64,000 nt of DNA from Dactylorhiza incarnata. Lineage: Eukaryota > Streptophyta > Magnoliopsida > Asparagales > Orchidaceae. Shown in pieces: positions 35,401 through 44,848 of the stretch. Under the pieces are notes generated by a model, which was given only the letters and a program-made list of their open reading frames with translations, ran no database searches and was not told the origin of the DNA. How positions within the stretch are numbered: the first letter of the stretch is position 1; every line of letters begins with the position of its first letter. Both the position numbers and the translations under genes were made by a program. The DNA lies in the NCBI GenBank assembly GCA_033032865.1, contig JAWHQI010000201.1, forward strand, positions 1,923,501 to 1,987,500. Reading direction: 5' to 3'.

Positions 35401-36151
35401 TAATGTCGCACATATACACGCACAAGCACACACACGCACACACAAACGCATAACACAGACACACAAACAGAAACAAAGCACACACTGACATAGCCACACA
35501 TAGACATACAAACACATGCACACACATGCATAAATACACAGACACAGACACACACTCACGCAGACACAGATACAGACAGACACACACATAAACATAGACA
35601 TAGACACGCAGATATAGACACAAACATAGACACAGACACACACACAGGCACACACAGGCATAGCTGGAGATCACACAGAGACAGACAAAAACACAGACAG
35701 ATGTAAACACACAGACACAGACACACAAATACAGACACAGACATAGACAAATACAGACATAGATAGACACAAACAAACACACACTAACATACACTTACAT
35801 GAACACACATACACACACACAAACACACAAAGACAAACATATACACACAGACACACACAGACACAGACACACAGACACAGACACACAGACACAGGCACAG
35901 ACAGACAGACAAAGACACACACAGACACACAGACACACAGACACAGACACACAGACACAGACACAGAGACACACAGACACAAACAGACACAGACACAAAT
36001 GCAGACACACACAGACACACACACACACACACAGACACACACAGACACACACACAAACACACACACAGACACACACACACAGACTCACACACAGACACAC
36101 ACACACACACACACACACAGACACACAGACACACAGACACACAGACACACA

Positions 36152-36186
<35 letters not shown>
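35401..36186. repeat. CA dinucleotide microsatellite with CAGA variants
   Basis: About 0.8 kb of (CA)n interspersed with CAGACA units. All the long open frames here are artefacts: VC repeats on minus, TH repeats on plus. Confidence 0.97.
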
Positions 36187-36190
<4 letters not shown>

Positions 36191-36269
36191 CAATCAATCA
36201 GTGGCACACACACACACAGACGACAATCAATCGGCGGCACACACACACACATACGGACAATCAATCGGC

Positions 36270-36311
<42 letters not shown>

Positions 36312-36480
36312 CGACAATCAATCGGCGGCACACACACACACACGGACGACAATCAATCGGCGGCACACACACACACACACGGACGACAACCAATCGGCGG
36401 CACACACACACACACACACACACACGGACGACAATCAATCGACGGCACACACACACACACGGACGACAATCAATCGGCAG
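36187..36480. repeat. Compound minisatellite: GACAATCAATCGGCGG plus CA tracts
   Basis: About nine units of GGACGACAATCAATCGGCGG alternating with CA tracts of varying length. Confidence 0.93.
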
Positions 36481-36608
36481 GCTTCACCCGCATCCAAGCG
36501 AGCTTTGCCTTCTTCGGTGGGCTTTGCTTACATCCAAGTTAGAGACATCATTGAGCGGGCTTTGTCCGTAGCTAAGCGGGCTTTGACGACATCCAAGCAG
36601 GCCCTGCG
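36481..36608. repeat. Degenerate AAGCGGGCTTTG repeat
   Basis: About five irregular copies of AAGCGGGCTTTG or ATCCAAGCGAGCTTTGCC directly after the CA minisatellite. Confidence 0.65.
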
Positions 36609-37022
36609 CGTTAATGTATATTTTAACTAATTCTTTATAAATGAATATTTATTATTAATTAAAAATTTTTGGCGAGATGAAGGATCTGTTTAGCACGGCG
36701 ATAACATGTCTATAATTAAAAATGTATGAGTACGTTCGTGCGCTCAAGAAAAAAATTCGACTTTGATTTTCGCAAGCGAAAAACTTTGACATCGCGATTT
36801 AGGTCACAGCTGATCAACTCCAGCGACGAGCCAACGAAGAATGCAATGACGTTCAAGGTGCATCACTCCAACTTTAATTATATTTAATTATTTATACTTA
36901 AAAATATAATGCAGCCTATTTTTCTTCTCTAACATTTCTCCAAGCCTATCTAATATTTCATTTTCCCTCCTTTTTTCCTTTTTCCCTCCAATTATCCTTC
37001 GCCATTTTTTCATTTTTCCCCT

Positions 37023-37440
37023 GTGATCCCTTCATGCCCTAAAATCCCGCTGCCAACCAATCGTCGCTCTCTCACTACAGCAGCTAGTTCTTCTCGTTTT
37101 CTCCGCAGACGACTCAACTCTTCGCTATCCCTTTCAGGATCGACGCCATCATTAGTGGTAAGGATCTCCTCCCCCTTCTACTCCATCTCCTCCAGATCGC
37201 ACGAATCCAGCCGCCAGGAAGCTTTCCGGCGCTTTCCCTCTCCTCCTAGACGCACCTACTCCATTTTACTGGTGGCCCCTAGGGCACCGACTTTTGTTGC
37301 TTTATTCATGCCCGCTCCCCGTCCTCCCGCATCCATGTTCCCGAGAGTTATGAAGGGTTCTTTCATTTCTCCGGTGGATACCTCCTCCAACCTCAACTTT
37401 ATCTTCCCTGGAACCATCAATCGTCCTCCCTTCTCCATTG
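37023..37440 (+). other. Exon-like pyrimidine-rich segment, possible captured first exon
   Basis: A 418-bp open, C/T-rich stretch in AT-rich surroundings, ending at a good donor-like site (CCATTG|TAAGTTTT). The upstream CT-rich sequence (36920-37020) resembles a plant 5' leader. I do not recognise the peptide (Ser/Pro/Arg-rich), so it may be leader plus transit-peptide-like coding or non-coding. It lies upstream of, and on the same strand as, the two captured gene pieces. Confidence 0.35.
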
Positions 37441-38155
37441 TAAGTTTTTTTTTTTCAATTTTGTGATGGTTCAATGGTGTAGTTAGTTAGGGAAAATGCA
37501 TTTTCTTGTTTATGGATGTGTGTGTGTGTGTATGGATTTAGGGTTTGTTTTTATGAAAATGCGATTGGATTTTCTTGTTTTTGTCTTGATTTGGGGTTTG
37601 GGGATTCACGTGTACGACCAAGCCAGAAAAATGACGGAGAAGTACTAGGGTGACCTTTGGGAAAGAGTAGTGATTTCTTGTGGGATCAAAATTATGAGTT
37701 TTCAAAAATATGAACCCATGTAATGTATGATTTGAACCACCTAACCTTGTTCCATTACTCAATGCTCAATGCTCGTCTCCCATTACTGCACTGTTTGCAC
37801 AACTTTCAATCCTTGCTACGCAGGTTTTTTATGTGTCGTATTTAGGGATTCTACACCTAAATATTTAATATCAACTGTATTTGCAACTAAGTTCTTGGGG
37901 AGATAATTATGGGCACGCCTTTGTTTGTTCCTTGCCTCAACAATAAAGTTATTTGCATATGGATTGATTTAGCATATTGTTTTGAGAATTAATTGCTTCA
38001 GGTGTAGGTTTTAGCTAACTTGTTCTTGTGCACCATTCCATTTCTTTGTCTAAGATAGCTAAACTTTGTTATTAGTCACCTGAAGCATAGTGGCTGCTTA
38101 GTTCTAACAGTAATTTTTTTATCATATAATGGTTTATTTCCATTGATCTTAACAG

Positions 38156-38402
38156 TGCGATGCATCCGAGCCTGATGCATGTGATTCGGGATGCAATGGT
38201 GGGTTGATGACAACTACCTTTGAGTATTTGGCCAAATCAGGTGGGCTCGAGACATAGAAAGAGTACCCATACACTGGGACTGACCAAGGTGGATGCAAAT
38301 TTAGCAAGGAAAAAATTGCAACTTCTGTTTCTAACTACAGTGCTGTCTCTGTTGATGAAGATCAAATTGCTGCAAACCTTGTGAAGCATAGCCCTTTTGC
38401 AG
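38156..38402 (+). pseudogene. RD19: Captured exon of an RD19-type papain-family cysteine protease
   Basis: Translation from 38156 gives a C1A protease segment with the family motif SGCNGGLMTTTFEYLAKSGG, then KEYPYTGTDQGGCKFSKEKI and VDEDQIAANLVKHSPFA. This matches the part of RD19 (cathepsin F-like) proteases just after the active-site Cys region. The piece is bounded by an acceptor (TTAACAG) and a donor-like site (GCAG|GTCGGT) with phase-1 exit, so genomic DNA and not cDNA was captured. There is an in-frame TAG after GGLET, and no catalytic Cys, His or Asn exons are visible nearby. It cannot encode a protease. Confidence 0.85.
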
Positions 38403-38409
38403 GTCGGTC

Positions 38410-40200
38410 TATTGAACTTCATTATTCAGCATTGATTGCTAGTTTTAGTTAACATTTTTTTCACTATAATTCTTAGTTAAAAGCCATTTAATTCTTTCTC
38501 TCTTTTTTTGTAAATTTAAGCAGCTAATGTTCAAAACTCTACAAAGAATATATTGTTAAGATGGAATATAAGATGGCATGTGTTAATGCATAGATAAATA
38601 TCTTTGACAATTGACGGTTGATTAATGGTATAGCTACAACATATACCTAAATCTTTGAATTCATACTTAAATGTTATTATTATCATTTATGTAATGTAGT
38701 AGAATGTGATAACATGGTTTGCCACCCAAGCTGCATGTAATGCATGGGATGGATTTGAGTTGAGGGCATTTTTTGAAGTTTTTTTACAAATCAAAGTTTA
38801 TTTCAAGCCTTTATAAAAAACAAATCAAAGTTGAGTTTTACTCCAAAAGTTTATAGAAGTTTAATCAAGGATTTGATAAAGGACTATATTTAAATTTCTT
38901 TGATGTAGACTTTTTATCCAATTTATTAATTTGCTCTTCACCTTGATGCCATTCAACAGTTTTATTAAATATAGAGGTTGAGGTAAATATTTATTAAAGC
39001 TGATTTAGTTTTTTGCCCAAGAAATGATCACTCCTCTTTTGTCAAGTTACTTTTCTGGAGGTTTGGAAATCAAATTGGATTTCAAGATTTTATAAAAAAC
39101 AAATCAATTTTTTTAGAAATTTGATTATCTGATTTCAAGAGTTTTTAGAGGTCAGATTATCTGATTTGAAAAGTGTTTATTGAGTGTATTCTCAATGTTA
39201 CAGTCCTACAATAAAATCTCCAACTTAAGAAATTTTGATGTTCAATGTGGCGCTCGCTTTCTTCTTCCTCCTAATTTCTTTATCATTTTATTTATTTCTA
39301 TAACAATGTCCAATAACCAACATTAATTTGGAATCAGAGGTTTTGTTGTAATGCTCTTTCTATTTGGTACCATTTCCAACTTCACACTTTGTTGTGCCTC
39401 AAGGATTTGGCAATCCGATGTCTCAAGAAATCTGCAGAAACACAACTTGACAAAATTATGTGCATCTTTTCATTTCATTCAACAACTCATGCTTACTCAA
39501 TTCACCAATTTTTCCGGGTATAGTTCCAAAAAATGAATTGTTGTGTAGAACACTGATTAACAGTCACCTTTATAGTTCCTTGTGAATGGCCAGTACGCCA
39601 ATGACTTATCGTGTCATTGTCCTGGTTGACGATGGAGTCTTAGACTGCTTTATATTGTTGCAATTTTCCATGCTTAATGATAGATAGTCTATGCTTTCTT
39701 TTATGAGGGCTTTTCACACGCTCCTACATGCTTATAGATAGTCATATATTGATTATGATTTTTCTTTGGATTCGGGCAGATGTTAGCATTCTTTGTTGAT
39801 TATCTCATTTTTAGGGTGCCTTTGGATTTGTATTCTATCGTGTTGTTCCTGCTCCCATCGTGCCTCACTATTATTCTTGTATTGAAGTTGTGTCAATTTT
39901 CTAATTAATTAGAAGTTTTTTTGGAACTGTTTATAGCATTTTTGTGTGTGCTTGTTGTTTCAATCTTGAGCGTGCTGTTTTGGGAACTTATTTGGTATTA
40001 TTCATGTCATTGATGTAAATGATCATGAATCACTTAGTATGTATGATGTTGTGGACTATTGGAGGTGAATTTGCTTTTTGAGACTTATTTAATTATAGTT
40101 GTTGTCTATTCTCCTTTTGTTAAAAACTTTCTCCAGGTGAAGAATGGAAGTGATTTCATAAGCCGTGAGGTGATTGTGTTCTCAATATTCTGGTCATTTC
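38410..40200. other. CACTA interior between captured exons
   Basis: AT-rich, intron-like or repeat-derived sequence. 38790-39200 has repeated AAATCAAAGTTT and ATTATCTGATTT phrases that may be a small inverted-repeat element. No further exon could be identified with confidence. Confidence 0.45.
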
Positions 40201-40239
40201 TTTAGCTCCAGTGAATAAGATGGAAGATGGAAGCTCTAC

Positions 40240-40415
40240 TAATATTTTTTTTAAATGCCGCCAGTTTTGGGTGCATTTTTTTAAAAAATGCCACAACTTT
40301 TGGCGGCATTTTTTTAAAAACGCCGCTACTTTTAGCGGCGTTTTAAAAAAAATGCCGCTAATGTCTCTAGGTTTTTGCGGCGGTCTCTATCATGGCGCAT
40401 TTGCGGCGTTTTTTC
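40240..40415. repeat. GCGGC/T-tract hairpin repeats
   Basis: Alternating ATGCCGC, GCGGCATTTTT and GCGGCGTTTT motifs. The clearest is a hairpin AAACGCCGCT-ACTTTT-AGCGGCGTTT near 40316-40347. This resembles subterminal sequence of a different CACTA-like family and sits immediately before the TASH3 exon. Confidence 0.7.
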
Positions 40416-40438
40416 AAGTGCCACGAAAGCATTCACAG

Positions 40439-40772
40439 GTTAAATTATTTGCACGTAGGCTCGCATCTTTGAAGTCTCTCAGTTCTGCATCATCAAGGAG
40501 TTCTGATATCCTGGACAAGTTATATGAAATTGTTTTTGGCATTCTGGAAAAGGTTTGCTCTGAGCTTATTGATCTGGAAATTCACAGCCTGCATTGATGA
40601 TAAATGCTTCAAATATTTCTTTAGTCTTTCTTTAAACCTTTGATTATCCATCTTCCTCCCTCTCCCACCTTATTTTCTTTGAAATGATGTTATATTCATA
40701 ATGTTCCAGGTTGGAGATGCTAAGCAAAAACGTAAGAAAGGCATCTTTAACAGGCCAGGTGGTGATAAAGAG
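40439..40772 (+). pseudogene. TASH3: Captured two-exon piece of TASH3 (TPLATE complex SH3-domain subunit)
   Basis: Two in-frame exons separated by an intron with consensus ends. Exon A 40439-40552 (38 codons) contains FARRLASLKSLS and ILDKLYEIVFGILEK. Exon B 40710-40772 (21 codons) reads VGDAKQKRKKGIFNRPGGDK. From memory these match consecutive residues in the N-terminal adaptin-like part of plant TASH3, an endocytic TPLATE-complex subunit (Arabidopsis AT2G07360). Acceptor (TTCACAG, GTTCCAG) and donor (AAAG|GTTTGC, AGAG|GTATCT) sites flank both. Reading is open but only about 60 residues of a protein of more than 1000 are present, so it is a fragment. Upstream exons seem to be replaced by GCGGC repeats. 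Confidence 0.78.
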
Positions 40773-40779
40773 GTATCTC

Positions 40780-42190
40780 AAATCATTTTCACTTTAAACT
40801 TAAAGATCCAATTTGACAGTGTTCTTCCATACAAGCTATTTGTTTGAGTAGATATTTGTATCAGCATTTTATAAGTAATGATGTGCTGGCGCAGAGCAAG
40901 GCCTAGAGATTCCCAATTGTAGCTAATGAAAAAAATTAAGAAAATAGCTATGCAATTCAAGTTCTTCAAATGATTTTATGAAAATTATGCAATTGTATAG
41001 ACTGCAATGTAGATTAAAAAAACCGAGCATGTGGCACTCCTGTGAAAATTTGAAGAAGAATTGTCATATATAAACTTTATAAACAAGACAGTTTGCGTCG
41101 TCTTCAGAAAACACCAACACCATTATTTTGCTGGAGTTCTTAATTTCTTGTTATTTTTGTTGGAACATGTAAGCATAATGTTTGTGTGCTTGGAGAGAAA
41201 TGCACAAATAGACCCAAAATATTCTGACATTATACTTCTAGAGAACTATGCAGCTTTTCAGAACAGGTCATAGAGGTTCTTTATGCTATGTGTACGTATA
41301 TATATTTCTTCACTATTGTTATACCTGTGGGTCATAACTATGTTCCATCTCCTCTCATTTCCACTTACTCTACTGCTAAAATTTTCTATTACACAAGAGT
41401 ATTGTTTCTTTTTGAACTGAAGAATAAAAGCCAGTATTTGCTGATGAGAATTTATGTGCATGTAGTCTCTATGATTTATCCAATGTGGTACCAACAATAG
41501 CTAAATTTTATCATCAAGCCAGTGAATCGTATGATCAAGCTTATACACGACACATCAATATGGTTATTTTTATTGTATGTTCAACATCCTTAAGTCCACT
41601 CTCTCTCTCTCTCTCTTCCCATCAACAACAGTTTCTTTCACATAGTTTACTTTACACCCCCTATCAAGTCATTAAAACATTATTCATTTGCAGACATTTG
41701 AGAACAGTGAACTCCCTCATGACCTTAATTTCAGTGTGAACTAAACAACGGGCGGCAAGTGTGTGTTTTATTGTACGCTTGTTTAATGGGGTGTGTATTG
41801 ATTATGTATGTATGGATGTGAGTTTGTATGGATGTTTCTGCTCTCATTTATTTGTAGGGTGATCTTAATTGCTCTCTTTTATTTGTAGGGTGCTCGAGCA
41901 TTGACCGACAAATGATGAAAGATTCGTTAGTCAGAAAGTGATGGACGATTCATTTTTCGAAAAATGACGGAAGATTTATTAGAAATATGTTGATCTTGTA
42001 ATGCAATATTGTATTATTTTAGAAGAGATGATAATAACTTGTACTCTATGTAATACTTTTTGGTGTGAATAAATACATGTTGATCTTGTTACGAAATATT
42101 AAATATATGTGTGTTTTCAATATTATTATTTGTAATAAAATCTCAGGTACATAAAAAATAGAAATGGAATATTTTTGATATATAAATGAA
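40780..42190. other. CACTA interior right of the TASH3 piece
   Basis: AT-rich, with a CT microsatellite at about 41600-41620. The part after the last exon may be TASH3 intron carried along, but I cannot see a further exon. The final part (41880-42000) has repeated GATGAAAGATTCG-like phrases. Confidence 0.45.
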
Positions 42191-42616
42191 TTGGCTGTAG
42201 TAAGAAGAATGGAAAACAAATGTAACGATTTTTTCGTTCCTATTGTTTAATCTATTGTAACGAAATAATGTTTATTATACTTTATTGTAATGAAGTTAGT
42301 TTATTTTTAGTGAGGAAAAAATAAAACATTTGTAACGAAATAGTTTTAATCGTAACTGTTTTTTGGTGAGGAAAATGAACATTCGTAACGAAATAATATT
42401 TATTGTGACAAATTTATTGTGAGGAAGAATCTCTTTTTGGTGAGAAAGTATCGTTTGTTACAATTAATTTATTTGTAACGACATGCATAAATTCGTTACA
42501 AGAACCTTTAGCGTCGAGCTTTAGAGGAGGACCGTTACTTAAAGTTTTTTTCGTTACCAAAGAGTTTTTGTAACGATTTTTGGCACTTATTGTAAAGATT
42601 TAGGTCCTTACTATAA
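42190..42616. repeat. CACTA right subterminal repeats
   Basis: Many GTAACGAA, TTCGTTAC and TTTGTAACGA motifs, the same words as at the left end. Confidence 0.82.
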
Positions 42617-42634
42617 GTGCAGTTTGTTGTAGGG
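42617..42634 (-). repeat. CACTA right terminal inverted repeat
   Basis: Inverted copy of the left end with one mismatch in the outermost five bases (CCCTA instead of CACTA). Confidence 0.85.
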
Positions 42635-42712
42635 CCCCCTCCCTCGCTAGAGGATTCTCAAAGGCACACTGTGCACTTTCATATTCCAAACATTGGAATA
42701 AGTTCAGAGGTT

Positions 42713-43461
42713 TGTTGTCAAAACCAATGAGAAGGAGTCACTATCACAGCGGAAATGCTGAGACGAGGCCAAGAGCCACTGAGAAGTGATCTTTCTCAGT
42801 TGCGCTGCAGATAGACATAATCTGCTGAGAAGACTATCTGTCTCAGCGGATCCGCTGAGACCAAGACAACTAAACCGCTGATACGAAAAACTATCTCAAC
42901 CCAACCGTTGAGACAGATTCAAATCAGGAAGAAGACAGTGGCGCGACCTACTTTTGGCGCAAACAGCTGTAAAGGAGTGATAAAGTGTTTTATCCTCTTC
43001 CAAAGTGTCAGGGGCCTTTCTAAGAGCCATTGAAGACACATGAAGTATAAAAGTACATCTTAGGGCACTATCAGAAGGATCTGTTGGTGTGCTAAAAAGT
43101 AGAGAGCCATTACCACTATTCCATTGATGGCTTTCAAGTTCTCTCCTCCTCCTGCTAACTAAACCAGCAAGAAGACACAAGGAGAGAAGATAGCTCTTCT
43201 ATTCAGAAGAGCAAGGTGATCCTTTCTCATCCACTAAAGTGAAGGATCAGATAGGAGCAAGGTCTGAAGATTTCATTCATCTCTGCTTCACGGTTGCACC
43301 AGCTATGCATATACAATAGAAGACAAACACTACTGTCAACTATTGTAAGTTATACTTATAACCCTTTGTGGGAACTGTATTGTTTTGAGCGTGTAAGGCA
43401 TTGTGCCTGAGATTGTAGGGTTGTTGAACCTGAGTAGTAGGGCTGCTGAGCCTGAGGTTTG
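42713..43461 (+). repeat. C4 5' LTR, first part
   Basis: Probable start TGTTGTCAAAACCAATGAGA. It contains many CCGCTGAGA and TCTCAGC motifs, including the perfect 20-bp palindrome at 42841-42860. It is interrupted at 43461 by the Athila element and continues at 53277. The start is inferred, since no second LTR is available. Confidence 0.68.
42841..42860. repeat. Perfect 20-bp palindrome in C4 LTR
   Basis: TCTCAGCGGATCCGCTGAGA equals its own reverse complement. Half-sites of it recur through the LTR and in the 3' part of C4 (61980-62110). Confidence 0.97.
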
Positions 43462-44833
43462 TGATATAGAAATTTCGTGTTTTGAAATTAAGTGAAGGTT
43501 TGAAGATTTTCTCCAAAACTATATCCGATTAAGGCAAGTGTACCTTATCATCTATAGTATATGATATTTAGGAATATCAAGGTCGTATTCCACGGGGCGC
43601 GTTGCTTTGAGGAAAATCACCATTATCTTATCGAACGATTTTTTGGAGGTTTTGATTACTTAGCTAAACGTAGACAATTTGCAAACTAAGTGAAGGATTT
43701 AAACGATAATAAAAGGCTTAGTGCTCAAACATAGTGGAGGGGGAAAAGGAAAGAAAAATTAACATTACATGAAAGGAAAAGTACTTAAGGAGAAAGAGAA
43801 CATGAAAGAGAGCAAACTTAATTTTATTGAAAACCAAAACTATTACAAACCTTAATTAAAGAGTTCAAAGCAAGGGAAATTAAGATTACAAGCTTAAGAA
43901 CAAAAAACTAGTACATGAAAGTTACATTAAAACATTGCATGAAAGGAAAAGAGAGAACATGAAAGCTTAAGAAAAGCATGAACATGAACTTGAAAAACTC
44001 ACTATCAGCTCTAGCAGCACCTCCCCCATCTCCAAAATTTTGAACTCTGGACAAAAGGAGAGCCTCTGAATTTATAGGCAAAATTTTCAAGTTACACGCC
44101 CTCGGTCACGGGCGTGACCTATGGCGTGTAAACATTGCTGACATTGGATCTGACAGTGGCGTGTACTTTGCGTGACGGCGGGAGAAATTCGGACATTACA
44201 CGCCCGTGTAACTTGGGTCACGGGCGTGACTTTGGACGGCTTCATTAAATGCAGCATGGGTTGTCTTTCGGCTCGGCGATGTGCAGGGATCTCGCGGGAA
44301 AGTCACGGGCGTGACATTTCGTGTCACGGGCGTGACTTTTCGGGTCACGGACATGTACCTGGGTGGCTTCAATTAATGCAACGTGGGCTAGAATTCGGCG
44401 CGGCAGAGCGCGTTCGTCGAACACAGGGGCAGAGCGCGTTTGTCGAACACAGCTCCAATTTCGTCGAACGCAGGGGCAGAGATCTTTCGTTGAACGCAGG
44501 GGCAGAGATCTTTCGTCGAACGAAGCTCCAATTTCGTCGAACGCATGCGTAGAGAGTTTTCGTCGAACACAGCTCCAATTTCGTCGAACGCAGCTCTAAT
44601 TTCGTCGAACATAGATCATTAGGTTACACGCCCTTGGTCACAGGCGTGACTGAGGGCGTGACTTGTGATTTTCTCAAATTTTCCCAAAATTCTGCAAAAA
44701 TAAAAGTAAAACTATATTAGAACAGAAATTAAAAAAGAAGTGATTTTAAACTAAAATATAAATAATATTTACAAAATTATATTAAAACTAACCTAAATAC
44801 TATAATTAAAATACACATAAATACTACTCATCA
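43462..44833 (-). repeat. Athila 3' LTR
   Basis: 1372 bp. Carries five or six copies of the palindromic word GTCACGGGCGTGAC (or one-base variants) and the CGTCGAAC tandem array at about 44385-44620. TATA-like TATAAATTC on the minus strand at about 44070. Confidence 0.92.
44385..44620. repeat. CGTCGAAC tandem repeat (Athila 3' LTR)
   Basis: About 9-10 units of roughly 21-27 bp of the type TTTCGTCGAACGCAGCTCCA and CGTCGAACGCAGGGGCAGAG. The counterpart in the other LTR is 52865-53055, with a different unit number and order. Confidence 0.9.
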
Positions 44834-44848
44834 AATACCCCCATACTT
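44834..44848 (-). other. Athila polypurine tract
   Basis: Minus strand AAGTATGGGGGTATT directly before the 3' LTR. Confidence 0.88.

Larger units (their letters stand above)
32399..42634 (+). mobile_element. CACTA (En/Spm-type) DNA transposon carrying gene fragments
   Basis: Ends CACTACAACAAACTGCAC at the left and its inverted copy at the right (42617-42634) with one mismatch (CACTA reads CCCTA). It is flanked by a 3-bp CCC duplication (32396-32398, 42635-42637), although the C-rich site makes this weak. Both subterminal zones are dense in GTAACGAA, CGTTAC and TTGTTAC motifs, as expected for transposase-binding repeats. No transposase-like frame is visible, so it is non-autonomous. The 10.2-kb interior holds GC-rich minisatellites, a kilobase of CA repeat and exons of at least two host genes. 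The strand given is arbitrary and follows the captured genes. Confidence 0.85.
19515..42692 (+). mobile_element. C3: Copia-type element, 3' part only, heavily interrupted
   Basis: What remains is the downstream internal region (19515-20901), a purine tract and the 3' LTR L1, split into 20902-22559, 32342-32398 and 42635-42692 by a solo LTR (with E3 inside it) and by a CACTA transposon. The 5' half is missing. L1 starts TGTTGGGAAAAACCCC and probably ends ATTCCAAACA at 42692; this end is inferred from the usual ...ACA terminus and is not verified by a second LTR. Confidence 0.65.

Noticed and set aside
35165..36197. Long minus-strand open frames rich in Val-Cys, and plus-strand Thr-His frames
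   Set aside because: They are translations of the CA microsatellite in all frames, with no other coding signal.
37023..40772. A functional host gene spanning the captured exons
   Set aside because: The pieces belong to unrelated proteins, one has a stop, and the ends of a CACTA element enclose them.
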